This document shows positions 7,939 through 17,243 of a DNA stretch of 64,000 bases, one piece after another. The first letter of the stretch is position 1. Every line of letters begins with the position of its first letter. Position numbers and translations under genes: made by a program. Under the pieces are notes generated by a model. That model was not told the DNA's origin. It did no database searches and worked only from the letters and a program-made list of their open reading frames with translations. This stretch comes from DASUBV01 sp036510065 (GTDB taxonomy: Bacteria; Actinomycetota; Actinomycetes; Streptosporangiales; Streptosporangiaceae): assembly GCA_036510065.1 (NCBI GenBank), contig DATCEO010000129.1:176314-240313 (forward strand), in the 5' to 3' direction.

Positions 7939-10167
7939 TCAGATCAGCTCGGCCGGGTCAAGCTCCAGCCGGACCACTCCCGGCTCCTTCCTCGCGGTGC
8001 GGCCCGCCTGGCCGGCCCGCAGGGCCGCGGCCAGCGCAAGGCCGCCTGACCTGGGCGCCCGTATCAGGAACCGGACGGGATCGTCGCCTCGATCGGGCTG
8101 GTCCCCCGGCTGCCCGCCCGCGGCGCCCTGGTCGGTGCCCGCTACCGGCACTGGTCCGAGCACCTCGGCGCCAGCGGGCAGGTCGACGGCGTCCAGCAGG
8201 GACCGGACGGCGCCGTGTGGTCCCGACAGCGACGCCATCCGGGCCGCCGGCGGGAACCGCAGCGTGCGCCGCTCGGCCAGTTCGCGGTCGGCGAAGGTCA
8301 CCGGGTCCCAGCGGATCAGTGCCTGCACGGGCGGCAGGCTGGCCTCGGCTACCACCACCACAGCCCCGCCGTCAGGTCCCGGCCGGACCAGCGCGGCCGC
8401 GTTCATCCAGCGGCGCAGCGTCTCCTCGGCCGCCCGCAGGCTGGGCCGGCCAAGCAGGGCCCAGCCGTCGAGTAGCACCGCGGCCGCGTACCCGCCGTCA
8501 GCGATGGGCTCGGCGCCCGGCGTGGCCACCACCACCGCCGGCGAGCCCGGTACCTCAGTGATGACCCGGCTGCCGCCCGAGTGGTGCACGGGGACCACCG
8601 GGAAGGCGCGGCCGAGCTCCTCCGCCGTCCGGCCCGCGCCGGTCACCAGGGCCCGCAGCCCGCTGTGCCCGCAGTGCGGGCAGGCCTTGCTGACCGCAGA
8701 ACCACACCAGGCGCAGCGGGGCACGGCCCGGGCCCCGGCGAGCTGGACCGGGCCGCCGCAGGCGCAGCGGCTCGGCGCGTGGCACCGTTCACAGGCGAGC
8801 GCCGCCAGGTACCCGCGCCGCGGCACCTGGAACAGCACCGGCCCCCGGCTGAGGCCCTCGCGGGCGGTCCGCAGCGCGAGGCTGGGCAGCCGGGCGGACC
8901 GCGCGGCCTCGTCGCGGGCCAGCTCGCTGTCGTCACCGGCCGCGGTGATGGCCGGAGCCCAGCGGCGCACCGTCGGACGCTCGGCCGCCAGCGATCGTGC
9001 CCAGCCCGCCAGCACGAGCTGGGCGGCCTCGGCGGTCCGGGCGTGACCGCCGATCAGCGCGCCCGCGCCGGCCCGGTGGGCGCGCAGGGCCAGGACCTCC
9101 CGGGCGTGCGGGTAGGGCGAGCGGGGCTCGGCGAGCAGGTCGTCGCCCTCGTCCCACAAGACGACCAGGCCGAGGTCACGCACGGGCGCGAACATCGATG
9201 AGCGCGTGCCCGCGACCACGGCGACCTGGCCGCGGGCCGCCGCCAGCCACCGGCGGTAGCGCTCCGCCGGCCCCAGGCTGGCGGACAGGATCGCGTGAGT
9301 CGCGGGCCCGAGGGCAGCCGTCAGCGCCTGGTCGACCCGGTCCAGGTCACGCGCGTCCGGGACCACGACCACCGCGCCCCGGCCTGAACTAGCCGTCGCG
9401 GCCACGGCCAGGGCAATCTCAGTCGGCCAGCAGGCACCCGGCAGCGCTGACCACACCGCCCGAGGCGACCGGCCAGCCGCCAGCGCCGCGAGAAACGACG
9501 GCCCGGCCGGATACCGGCTCCACGGCCCCGGCGCTGAGGTGACCGCCGACGGAGCGGCTGGCGGCGGAGTGGACGCCAGCGGAGTGATCGGCGACGTGGC
9601 GGTTGGCGGCAGGGTCGGAGGCGGGGTGACCGGTGCCGGAGCGGGCGGTGCCGGAGTCGCCGTCAGCGGGGTGGCCGCTGGCTCAGCGGCCGGAGTCTCC
9701 GGCCCGCCGGTCTGCGGCACTGCGGCAGGCGGCGGAGCTGGGACGGCGGCCTCGGCGCGGCCGTGCCGGGGCGGGATGGCCAGCCGGAGGACGTCGGCGA
9801 GGGTCCCGCCGTAGCGGTCGGCTACCGCGCGAGCCAGGCCGGCTATCTCCGGCGTCAGCACCGGCTCCGGCGAGACGACGCGCTCCAGGTAGCCGAGCCG
9901 GCCCTGATGCTCACTCTCAGCGGTCCGCTGAAGCAGGAAGCCACCGGTCAGCCGGCCGGCGAACCGGACCCTGACTCGGCAGCCGGGGACCGCCGCCGCA
10001 GCCAGTGCTTCCGGGACGAGGTACTCGAAGAGCCGGTCCAGGTGCGGCAGCGATACATCCACGGCGACCTGGGCGACCGGAAGGGTGGCGGCAGGCTGCC
10101 GCACAGCCGGGCCGCCGCGAGCCGTCCGCTGGCGCGCCTGGCGTACCGACCCTGCCACCCCTGCCAC
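7939..10167 (-). CDS. priA: primosomal protein PriA, helicase motifs degenerate
   Basis: PriA restarts stalled replication forks. This 742-residue protein has the N-terminal 3'-DNA-binding domain (about 30-130), a long Pro/Thr/Ala linker (140-215), a helicase-like core and the zinc cluster of paired cysteines (459-499, CERCHAPSRCACGG and CAWCGSAVSKACPHCG). The Walker A loop is gone (PGACWPTE around 243-250 where GxGKTE is expected), and the DEEH box reads DEGD (339-342). Loss of helicase motifs is known for actinobacterial PriA, which is therefore thought to act as a fork-recognition scaffold rather than a motor. It heads a minus-strand group leading into the unknown gene, def, fmt and rsmB. 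Confidence 0.93.
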   Translation of the reverse strand: MAGVAGSVRQARQRTARGGPAVRQPAATLPVAQVAVDVSLPHLDRLFEYLVPEALAAAAVPGCRVRVRFAGRLTGGFLLQRTAESEHQGRLGYLERVVSPEPVLTPEIAGLARAVADRYGGTLADVLRLAIPPRHGRAEAAVPAPPPAAVPQTGGPETPAAEPAATPLTATPAPPAPAPVTPPPTLPPTATSPITPLASTPPPAAPSAVTSAPGPWSRYPAGPSFLAALAAGRSPRAVWSALPGACWPTEIALAVAATASSGRGAVVVVPDARDLDRVDQALTAALGPATHAILSASLGPAERYRRWLAAARGQVAVVAGTRSSMFAPVRDLGLVVLWDEGDDLLAEPRSPYPHAREVLALRAHRAGAGALIGGHARTAEAAQLVLAGWARSLAAERPTVRRWAPAITAAGDDSELARDEAARSARLPSLALRTAREGLSRGPVLFQVPRRGYLAALACERCHAPSRCACGGPVQLAGARAVPRCAWCGSAVSKACPHCGHSGLRALVTGAGRTAEELGRAFPVVPVHHSGGSRVITEVPGSPAVVVATPGAEPIADGGYAAAVLLDGWALLGRPSLRAAEETLRRWMNAAALVRPGPDGGAVVVVAEASLPPVQALIRWDPVTFADRELAERRTLRFPPAARMASLSGPHGAVRSLLDAVDLPAGAEVLGPVPVAGTDQGAAGGQPGDQPDRGDDPVRFLIRAPRSGGLALAAALRAGQAGRTARKEPGVVRLELDPAELI

Positions 10168-10291
10168 GGTCCTGTCCTACCAGACGCCGCCGACACCCGC
10201 GCCCGGCCAGAGCCCGCCCCAGGCCAGCAGCATCCCATTAAGCCCGGAGCCGGGCTGAAGCCCTTCCTGGGCTGGCCGCTACCAGCGCTCA

Positions 10292-10344
10292 CAAAAGAGC
10301 GCGGGGATTTTTCAGTCGACCCGACTGAGAAATCCCCGCGCTCT
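10292..10344 (-). terminator. strong intrinsic terminator downstream of metK
   Basis: On the minus strand a 23-bp stem (arms 10322-10344 and 10296-10318, one G-U wobble, 3-nt loop ACC) is followed immediately by TTTT (10295-10292) and lies about 87 nt past the metK stop. The 5' half of the stem is duplicated: CTGAGAAATCCCCGCGC occurs at 10325-10341 and again at 10343-10359, giving two competing 5' arms. A second small hairpin, AGCCCGG-AG-CCGGGCT, lies at 10241-10256. Confidence 0.85.
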
Positions 10345-10430
10345 GAGAAATCCCCGCGCCGCGGGACGTGCTGGGCGAGCGGGAGCGCGGGCTTAGGCGC
10401 GCGGCGGTTTGGGCGGGCGGGATGGCGGGC

Positions 10431-11624
10431 TTAGGCTCCGGCGGCCGAGCGGAGGGCTTCCGCGCGATCGGTGCGCTCCCAGGAGAAGTCGGGCTCCTCC
10501 CGGCCGAAGTGACCGTAGGCGGCCGTCTGAGAGTAGATCGGCCGCAGCAGGTCGAGGTCGCGGATGATGGCCGCCGGGCGCAGGTCGAAGACCGCGAGGA
10601 TCGCGTCCTGGATGCGCTCGACGGGGACCTGCTCGGTGCCGAAGCACTCGACGAACAGGCCGACCGGCTTGGCCTTGCCGATCGCGTAGGCGACCTGCGC
10701 CTCACAGCGATCGGCCAGGCCGGCCGCGACCACGTTCTTGGCCACCCAGCGCATCGCGTACGCGGCGCTCCGGTCGACCTTGGACGGGTCCTTGCCGGAG
10801 AAGGCGCCGCCGCCGTGCCGGGCCATGCCGCCATAGGTGTCAATGATGATCTTGCGGCCGGTCAGGCCCGCATCGCCCATCGGGCCGCCGATCTCGAACC
10901 GGCCCGTCGGGTTGACCAGCAGCCGGAAGCCCTCAGTGTCGATGTCCAGCCCGCTCACCACGGGCTCCACGACGTGCTCGCGGATGTCGGGGGTCAGCAG
11001 CTCGCGCAGGTCGATGCCGGGGGCGTGCTGGGTGGAGACGACGACGGTGTCGAGCCGCACTGCCTCGTCGCCGGCGTACTCGATGGTGACCTGGGTCTTG
11101 CCGTCGGGCCGGATGTACGGCACGGCGCCGCTGCGGCGGGCCTCCGACAGGCGCCGGGCCAGGCGGTGCGCCAGCATGATCGGCAGGGGCATGAGCTCGG
11201 GCGTGTCCCGGCAGGCATAGCCGAACATCAGGCCCTGGTCCCCGGCGCCCTGCCGGTCCAGCTCGTCGGCGCCCTCGCCCTCGCGGTGCTCGAAGGCCTC
11301 GTGCACGCCCAGCGCGATGTCGGGTGACTGCGAGCCGATGGACACCTGGACCCCGCACGAGGCGCCGTCAAAGCCCTTGGCCGAGGAGTCGTAGCCGATC
11401 TCCAGGATTTTCTCCCGGATGATCCCCGGAATGTCGACGTAGGTATCGGTAGTCACCTCGCCGGCCACGTGAACCTGGCCGGTTGTGATCATTGTCTCGA
11501 CGGCTACCCGGCTGTGCGGGTCACCCTTGAGCATGCCGTCGAGGATCGCGTCACTGATCTGATCGGCCATCTTGTCCGGATGGCCCTCGGTGACCGACTC
11601 GGACGTGAAGAGGCGACGAGCCAC
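10431..11624 (-). CDS. metK: S-adenosylmethionine synthetase
   Basis: MetK makes S-adenosylmethionine from methionine and ATP. Family hallmarks are FTSESVTEGHPDKMADQISDA near the start, GAGDQGLMFGYA, DGKTQVTIEY, and the phosphate-binding loop GGGAFSGKDPSKVDRSAAY. I chose the GTG at 11624 (product starting VARRLFTSES, 397 residues) because it matches the usual N-terminus; another GTG 9 nt upstream is possible. It follows coaBC and precedes a strong terminator. No SAM riboswitch is recognisable in the 124 nt upstream. Neighbouring rsmB and the folate-linked genes use its product only in a general sense. Confidence 0.97.
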   Translation of the reverse strand: MARRLFTSESVTEGHPDKMADQISDAILDGMLKGDPHSRVAVETMITTGQVHVAGEVTTDTYVDIPGIIREKILEIGYDSSAKGFDGASCGVQVSIGSQSPDIALGVHEAFEHREGEGADELDRQGAGDQGLMFGYACRDTPELMPLPIMLAHRLARRLSEARRSGAVPYIRPDGKTQVTIEYAGDEAVRLDTVVVSTQHAPGIDLRELLTPDIREHVVEPVVSGLDIDTEGFRLLVNPTGRFEIGGPMGDAGLTGRKIIIDTYGGMARHGGGAFSGKDPSKVDRSAAYAMRWVAKNVVAAGLADRCEAQVAYAIGKAKPVGLFVECFGTEQVPVERIQDAILAVFDLRPAAIIRDLDLLRPIYSQTAAYGHFGREEPDFSWERTDRAEALRSAAGA

Positions 11625-11748
11625 CTGTAGCACCCATTTCTCTCGCGCTGAATTGTCGCTGAAGTTTATCGGCGGTTCGGGCGCTCGCGGGCCAAATCGT
11701 GACGCTGGTATCTCGGATCCGCCGCGAGGGCCGGTCGTTGCGGGCTGG

Positions 11749-12951
11749 TCAGCCCGGATCCAGGCGCGCGGCGACCAGGTCCCAGACCACGTCGGCGAGG
11801 GCCTCCTTGGGCCCGCGCGGGACCTTGACCTCCGGGCCGTCGGGGCTCAGCACGACTGCCTCGTTGTCACTGGTCCCGAAGGCGAGTCCCGGCCCGACCT
11901 GGTTCACGACCAGCAGGTCGCAGCCCTTGGCCGCCAGCTTGGCCCGCCCGTTGGCCAGCAGGTCACCGGTCTCGGCACCGAAGCCGACGATCACCTGGCC
12001 TGGCCGGGGCCGGGTGTCGGCCAGTTCCCGGAGCACATCCGGGTTCTCCACCAGGGCGATGGGCGCCGGCGGGGCGCCGGTCTTCTTGATCTTGGCCTCG
12101 CTCCGGCTGGCCGGCCGGAAATCGGCGACCGCGGCGGCCATAACGACGCAGTCCGCCGCCTTCGCCTCGGCGAGCACCTGCTCGCGCAGCTCCCGGGCGG
12201 AGCCGACCCGGATGACCAGGACGCCGGCCGGGTCCGGGAGCTCGGTATTGGCGGCCACCAGCGTGACCCGGGCGCCGCGGCTCGCGGCCGTGCTGGCCAG
12301 CGCGTAGCCCTGCCGCCCGGAGGACCGGTTGCCCAGGTACCGGACCGGGTCAATGTCCTCCCGGGTCCCGCCGGCGGAGATGAGCACCTGGCGGCCGGCC
12401 AGGTCGGGCGTGAGGCCGGCCGAGCCGCGGGCCGCCGCGCGCAGCGCGGCGGCGAACAGGCTGGCGGGCTCGGGCAGCCGCCCCGGCCCGGTGTCGGCGC
12501 CGGTCAGCCGGCCGGAGGCGGGGTCCAGGACGATGGCGCCGCGGCCGCGCAGGGTCGCGACGTTGGCCCGGGTCGCCGGGTGCTCCCACATCTCGGTGTG
12601 CATGGCCGGGGCGAAGACCACGGGGCAGCGCGCGGTGAGCAGGACCGCGGTCAGCAGGTCTCCGGACATCCCGGCGGCGGCCCGGGCCATCAGGTCGGCG
12701 GTGGCCGGGGCCACCATGACCAGGTCGGCCTGCTGCCCGATCCGCACGTGCGGAACCTCATGCACGTCGTCCCAGGCCGTGGCGGTGACCGGCTGACCCG
12801 ACAGCGCCGCCCAGGTGGCGGCGCCGACGAAGTTCAGTGCGTCCGGGGTCGGAGCGACGCGGACGCTATGACCGGCTTCGGTAAAGAGCCGGAGCAGCTC
12901 GCAGGCCTTGTAGGCGGCGATTCCGGCGCCGACGCCCAGGACGATGCGCAT
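11749..12951 (-). CDS. coaBC: bifunctional phosphopantothenoylcysteine decarboxylase / phosphopantothenate-cysteine ligase
   Basis: This enzyme catalyses two consecutive coenzyme A steps. Residues 1-180 form the FMN-dependent CoaC decarboxylase (VLGVGAGIAAYKACELLR, then CPVFAPAMHTEMW). Residues 185-400 form the CoaB ligase (VLISAGGTREDIDPVRYLGN, AAVADFRPA followed by KIKK, and VNQVGPGLAFG). The length of 400 residues is normal. It lies 32 nt downstream of rpoZ, the common order gmk-rpoZ-coaBC-metK, and is probably co-transcribed. Confidence 0.97.
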   Translation of the reverse strand: MRIVLGVGAGIAAYKACELLRLFTEAGHSVRVAPTPDALNFVGAATWAALSGQPVTATAWDDVHEVPHVRIGQQADLVMVAPATADLMARAAAGMSGDLLTAVLLTARCPVVFAPAMHTEMWEHPATRANVATLRGRGAIVLDPASGRLTGADTGPGRLPEPASLFAAALRAAARGSAGLTPDLAGRQVLISAGGTREDIDPVRYLGNRSSGRQGYALASTAASRGARVTLVAANTELPDPAGVLVIRVGSARELREQVLAEAKAADCVVMAAAVADFRPASRSEAKIKKTGAPPAPIALVENPDVLRELADTRPRPGQVIVGFGAETGDLLANGRAKLAAKGCDLLVVNQVGPGLAFGTSDNEAVVLSPDGPEVKVPRGPKEALADVVWDLVAARLDPG

Positions 12952-12983
12952 CGGCTGGCTCCGGGCTTAGCTAGGAGTGCCGG

Positions 12984-13253
12984 TCAGGACTCGGCAGGCG
13001 GGAGCTCTGCGGTGAGCAGGCGCTCGCTGATCTCGCGCAGCGCGATGGACAGCGGCTTCTCCTGGACGCGGGTCTCGACCAGCGGGCCCACGAACTCCAG
13101 CATGCCCTCGCCGAGCTGGGCGTAGTACGCGTTGATCTGCCGGGCGCGCTTGGACGCCATGATCACCAGGCCGTACTTGCTGTCGACCACCTGCAGCAGG
13201 TCGTCGATCGGCGGGTTGATGATGCCTTCTGTGGAGGGAGTCGCTGCCACCAT
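12984..13253 (-). CDS. rpoZ: RNA polymerase omega subunit
   Basis: Omega is the small assembly subunit of RNA polymerase. The 89-residue product has the conserved core PPIDDLLQVVDSKYGLVIMASKRARQIN, which binds the beta-prime C-terminus, followed by the actinobacterial EKPLSIALREI segment. Its place between gmk and coaBC is the usual one. The start is ATG with GGAAGG close upstream. Confidence 0.97.
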   Translation of the reverse strand: MVAATPSTEGIINPPIDDLLQVVDSKYGLVIMASKRARQINAYYAQLGEGMLEFVGPLVETRVQEKPLSIALREISERLLTAELPPAES

Positions 13254-13326
13254 GTGCCTTCCGGGTCTGAGGTAAGCGAGCTGACCGCGACAGGCCAGCC
13301 GGGCCAGGCACGGCCGCGGCGGGCGG

Positions 13327-13938
13327 TCAGTCGACCAGCTGCGCCGTCACCAAGGCTACCAGCTGGCTGCATACATCATCGACCGACGTGTTGACAAGGG
13401 TGATGTCGAACTCACTGCCCGCCGCCAGCTCGGCACGGGCGGCTGCCAGCCGCCTGCTGATGACCTCAGGCGGCTCGGTCTCCCGGCTGGTCAGCCGCCG
13501 CACGAGCTCATCCCAGGACGGCGGTGCCAGGAACACCAGCAAGGTCCCTGGCAACGCCTCCCGGACCTGCCGGGCACCCTCGACGTCGATCTCCAGCAAC
13601 GTGGCGATTCCGGCCTGGAGCTTCTCCTCGACGGGCATTCGCGGGGTGCCGTACTTATTACCCGCAAACTGCGCCCATTCGAGAAGCCTTCCGTCAGCCA
13701 CCATTGCGTCGAAATCACGCTCGCTGACAAAGAAATACTCCCGGCCATCGATCTCGCCCGGCCGAGGTGGCCGAGTAGTGACCGACACAGATTGCCAAAT
13801 CTGCGGCTGCTGCTGCCGCAGTCTCGCGACAACGGTGCTCTTGCCGACGCCCGAGGGCCCGGACAGCGCGATCAGACGAACAGGAGACGGGGACGGCCAA
13901 GCCGGGCCGCACGCTGCGACCGGGCCAGACATGGACAC
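13327..13938 (-). CDS. gmk: guanylate kinase
   Basis: Gmk phosphorylates GMP to GDP using ATP. The 203-residue product has the P-loop LSGPSGVGKSTV near residue 25, the GMP-binding SVTTRPPRPGEIDGREYFFV, and LLEIDVEGARQVREALP. The start is ambiguous between a GTG at 13938 and an ATG 6 nt further in; neither has a clearly better ribosome site. It lies between mihF and rpoZ on the same strand. Confidence 0.97.
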   Translation of the reverse strand: MSMSGPVAACGPAWPSPSPVRLIALSGPSGVGKSTVVARLRQQQPQIWQSVSVTTRPPRPGEIDGREYFFVSERDFDAMVADGRLLEWAQFAGNKYGTPRMPVEEKLQAGIATLLEIDVEGARQVREALPGTLLVFLAPPSWDELVRRLTSRETEPPEVISRRLAAARAELAAGSEFDITLVNTSVDDVCSQLVALVTAQLVD

Positions 13939-13976
13939 GCGTCCCCTGCCCCCGTCCCTGATGTCTGACGTCGTGG

Positions 13977-14294
13977 TCAGATGTCCTTGAACTCGTTCTC
14001 CAGCGCGGTGCGCTGGTTTGCTCCCAGACCACGGACGCGCCGCGACTCGGCGATGCCCAGCCGCTCCATGATCTGCTTCGCACGGACCTTGCCGACGCCG
14101 GGCATGGACTCAAGGAGAGCCGACACCTTCATTTTGCCGACAACGTCGTCGGTCTGACCCTCTTTTAGAACCTGGGGCAAGGTCATCGAACCGTGCTTGA
14201 GTCGGTTCTTAACCTCCGCACGATCTTTACGTGCCTTGGCCGCCTTCTCAAGGGCCGCCGCCCGCTGCTCGGGGGTGAGTGGAGGAAGAGCCAC
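13977..14294 (-). CDS. mihF: actinobacterial integration host factor mIHF
   Basis: This 105-residue nucleoid protein bends DNA and is essential in mycobacteria. The whole sequence matches the family: PLTPEQRAAALEKAAKAR, then VKNRLKHGSMTLPQVL, and the H2TH-like KVSALLESMPGVGKVRAKQIMERLGIAESRRVRGLG. The start is a GTG with GAGGTGA upstream. Its fixed place between pyrF and gmk is typical of actinobacteria. The upstream region (14295-14486) is noticeably less GC-rich and should hold its promoter. Confidence 0.97.
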   Translation of the reverse strand: MALPPLTPEQRAAALEKAAKARKDRAEVKNRLKHGSMTLPQVLKEGQTDDVVGKMKVSALLESMPGVGKVRAKQIMERLGIAESRRVRGLGANQRTALENEFKDI

Positions 14295-14383
14295 GCTGAG
14301 GTCACCTCGGGTTTCGTATCGAAAAACTCGCTCCGCGAGGGGAAACTAGCGACTTCGGCTCGGCTCGGCAACGCGAACCCCCG

Positions 14384-14399
14384 TTTGTGTCGTCACAAA
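14384..14399. promoter_or_regulatory. 16-bp inverted repeat upstream of mihF
   Basis: TTTGTG-TCGT-CACAAA is a perfect 6+6 inverted repeat about 90 nt upstream of the mihF start, inside an AT-richer stretch. On the minus strand a TTGACC lies just upstream, but no good -10 is spaced from it. It may be an operator; the binding protein is unknown. Confidence 0.45.
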
Positions 14400-14486
14400 T
14401 TGCCCATTATTACGTGACGCAATCGGTCAAAGACTTAGCGTAGTCGATCTGGCGCCCGAAAGTACAGGACGGCACGCCACGACGGG

Positions 14487-15194
14487 TCAGCGTCCTGCGA
14501 CCTCGGCCCGGCGCAGGGAGGCCGCGATCGCCGCCGCCGCGGCGCCGGGATCGGCCGCTCCGGTGATCGGGCGGCCAATCACCAGGAGGTCGGCACCGGC
14601 CCGCAGCGCCGCCTCAGGGGTGGCTACGCGGGCCTGATCGTGCGTCTCAGCGCCCGACAGCCGCACCCCCGGGGTGATGAGCATGATGTCCGTGCCGACC
14701 TCGCTACGGACGGCAGCAACCTCCTGCGGCGAGCACACGAGGCCGCGGGCTCCGGCCGCCACCGCGAGCACGGCCAGCCGCCGGACCGCGTCGCTGGCCG
14801 GGCCGGCCAGCCCGATCCGCTCGAGGTCGGCGTCGCTCAGCGACGTCAGCACCGTCACGGCGACGATCTTGGTGTTCGGAGCCGCCGCCGCGGCGGCCCG
14901 GATCGCGGCCGGCCCGGCGGCCGCGTGCACGGTCAGCAGGGTCGGGCGCAGCCGGGCGACGGCACTGGCCGCGCCCGCCACGGTGGCGGGGATATCGTGC
15001 AGTTTCAGGTCCAGGAAAACATCGACGGCACTAGCCCCGCGAATCGAGGCGACCGCTTCCGGCCCATAACGCAAATACAGTTCCAGCCCGATCTTCACTG
15101 TGCTGACATGCGGGGTTACCAGGCTCGCCCAGCGGGCCGCGGTATTCAGGTCGGGCGCGTCCAGCGCCACCGCAATTGGTGCCAGTTCCGTCAC
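14487..15194 (-). CDS. pyrF: orotidine 5'-phosphate decarboxylase
   Basis: PyrF makes UMP from OMP, the last step of the pathway encoded here. The 235-residue product has APIAVALDAPD at the N-terminus and the catalytic DLKLHDIPATV (Asp-x-Lys-x2-Asp), followed by the Thr-His pair LTVHAAAG, VTVLTSL and the phosphate-binding ITPGVRLSGAETHDQAR. Start GTG with GGAGAA upstream. It is the last gene of the pyr cluster, 96 nt after pyrD, a wider gap than elsewhere in the operon. Confidence 0.96.
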   Translation of the reverse strand: MTELAPIAVALDAPDLNTAARWASLVTPHVSTVKIGLELYLRYGPEAVASIRGASAVDVFLDLKLHDIPATVAGAASAVARLRPTLLTVHAAAGPAAIRAAAAAAPNTKIVAVTVLTSLSDADLERIGLAGPASDAVRRLAVLAVAAGARGLVCSPQEVAAVRSEVGTDIMLITPGVRLSGAETHDQARVATPEAALRAGADLLVIGRPITGAADPGAAAAAIAASLRRAEVAGR

Positions 15195-15290
15195 GATGTT
15201 CTCCTCACTGGGCGTCTTTGCCCACTCAGGCGTGCTGCCCCGCCAAGCGCCGGCTGCGGCAGCTACCCGGTACCCGCTTGGCCGCGCGGC

Positions 15291-16253
15291 CTACTCCCGG
15301 AGCCCGGTGAGCCGGCGGCGGGGCGCCGCGCGCGGCTCATGAGCGATCCCGATCACGTCAGAGAGCCGCTCGATGCCGCGGCGCCCGAGTTCCTCGTCCA
15401 GCTCGCGCAGGATCCGGGCGCAGGCTGACGGGTCGTGGAAGATGGCGGTCCCGACGCTCACCATCGACGCCCCGGCCAGGATGAGCTCTAGCGCGTCCTG
15501 CCCGGTCCTGACCCCGCCCATGCCGATGATCGGGACGTCGGGCAGGGCCTCGCGGACCTGCCAGATGCAGCGTACGGCGACCGGGCGGATGGCGGGGCCG
15601 GACAGGCCGCCGGTCACCCCGGCCAGCGCCGGCCGCATGGTGTGGGTGTCGATGACCATCCCGAGCAGCGTGTTGATGAGCGAGAGGCCGTCGGCGCCGG
15701 CCGACACGCAGGCCTTCGCGATCGCGACGATATCGGTGACATCCGGCGAGAGCTTGGCGAAAACCGGGATGTCATAACGCGCCCGGCCGCGGACCGCCTC
15801 GATGACCGCCGCCGCGGCTCCGGGATCACAGGCGAAGACCTGGCCGCGGTGCTCGACGTTCGGGCAGGAGATGTTGACCTCGATGGCGGTGACGCCGGCC
15901 GCGTCGGACAGGCGCGCCGCCAGGTCGCCGAACTCGGCTACCGTCCCCCCGGCGATCGAGACCACGGCGCGGGCACCGCGCGACAGCAGCCAGGGCAGGT
16001 CACGCTGGAGGAACGAGTCGATGCCGGGCCCCTGCAGGCCGATCGAGTTGAGCATCCCGCTCGGCGTCTCCGCCATCCGCGGCGTCGGCCGCCCGGCCCG
16101 CGGGCTGGCCATCACCGACTTGGTGACGATGGCGCCGATCTTGGAGACATCGATGAACTGCGCGAGCTCCCGGCCGGCGCCCGCGCAGCCCGAGGCGGTC
16201 AGGATGGGGTTGGGCAGCTCGACGTGACCCAGCCTGGTCCGCAGGTCAGTCAT
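15291..16253 (-). CDS. pyrD: dihydroorotate dehydrogenase, class 1B catalytic subunit
   Basis: PyrD oxidises dihydroorotate to orotate with FMN. I placed the start at the ATG 16253 (MTDLRTRLGHVELPNPILTA, 320 residues). The same frame stays open upstream to 16424, but that part would lie inside pyrK and has the composition of an antisense-type shadow. Motifs include TASGCAGAGRELAQF, the FMN and substrate site NSIGLQGPG, and the active site VNISCPN, whose cysteine is the catalytic base of class 1 enzymes. GMGGVRTGQDALELILAGAS binds FMN phosphate. It overlaps pyrK by 8 nt, supporting the NAD-dependent PyrD-PyrK complex. Confidence 0.96.
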   Translation of the reverse strand: MTDLRTRLGHVELPNPILTASGCAGAGRELAQFIDVSKIGAIVTKSVMASPRAGRPTPRMAETPSGMLNSIGLQGPGIDSFLQRDLPWLLSRGARAVVSIAGGTVAEFGDLAARLSDAAGVTAIEVNISCPNVEHRGQVFACDPGAAAAVIEAVRGRARYDIPVFAKLSPDVTDIVAIAKACVSAGADGLSLINTLLGMVIDTHTMRPALAGVTGGLSGPAIRPVAVRCIWQVREALPDVPIIGMGGVRTGQDALELILAGASMVSVGTAIFHDPSACARILRELDEELGRRGIERLSDVIGIAHEPRAAPRRRLTGLRE

Positions 16254-17243
16254 GGCGCGGCCGCCTGCCCGCGCCCGGCCCCGGCCCGCGGCCCGCCTCA
16301 GCGCGAGGCGGGCGGCCGTCAGCCGCGGCGCCGCCCGCCAGGACCTCGCTGGCGGCGGCCGCGCGCCTGGACCGCGGCTCCCAGCCCGGCGCGCCGAACG
16401 CGTCGAACGGGATCGTGCCCACATCGTCCCAGCGCACCTGGTCGCCCCGGAACACCGGTCCGTCCACGCAGGACCGCACCATCCGGGTGATCCCGTCGCT
16501 GCCGGTCACCGGCAGCACGCAGGTCATGCACACCCCGATGCCGCAGGCCATCGACTCCTCCACGCAGGCCTGCACCGGGATGTCATACCGCCCGGCCAGC
16601 GCCGTGACCTGGCGCAGCATCGGCATGGGGCCGCAGGCGTAGATGACGTCGGTCCGCGCCTCGTGGATCACCTGGCCGAGCATGTCGGTGACCAGGCCCC
16701 GGACGCCGAGCGATCCGTCCTCGGTGGTGATGGTGGCCGTCCGCCCGGTGCGCCGGGCGGTCAGCGCGCCGAACACCCGGTCCCCGCTGGCGGCGCCGAT
16801 GAGGAAGTCGACCGTGCAGCGCCGCTCACGCAGGCGGCTGGCCAGCGCGAACAGCGGTGCACTGCCGTAGCCGCCGCCGACCAGCAGGCAGCTTGCCGGA
16901 TCGCGGGGTACCGGGAAGGGGCGGCCGAGCGGGCCGGTCACGTCGAGCACGTCCCGGCCCCGGCGCTCGGCCAGCCACCTGGTGCCGGGGCCGTGCACGG
17001 CGAAGACGAACTCCACCGTGCCGCCGTGGTCGGGGCGGACATCGTGGATGGAGAAGGCGCGGCGCAGCAGCATGGACGTCTCGTCGCCGCCGACCGCCAG
17101 GGCGACGAACTGGCCGGGCCGGAAGCGCGCCGCTACCGCCGGCGCCACCACGGTCATGGCGTAGTAGGCGTCCACCCGGCGCACGGTCAGCACCGTCCCG
17201 CGCACCTGCACGGGGCCGGCCTGCACCTCGGTCTCGCTGTGAC

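Noticed and set aside
11625..11748. SAM riboswitch upstream of metK
   Set aside because: None of the SAM-I or SAM-II core sequences is recognisable in the short upstream region.
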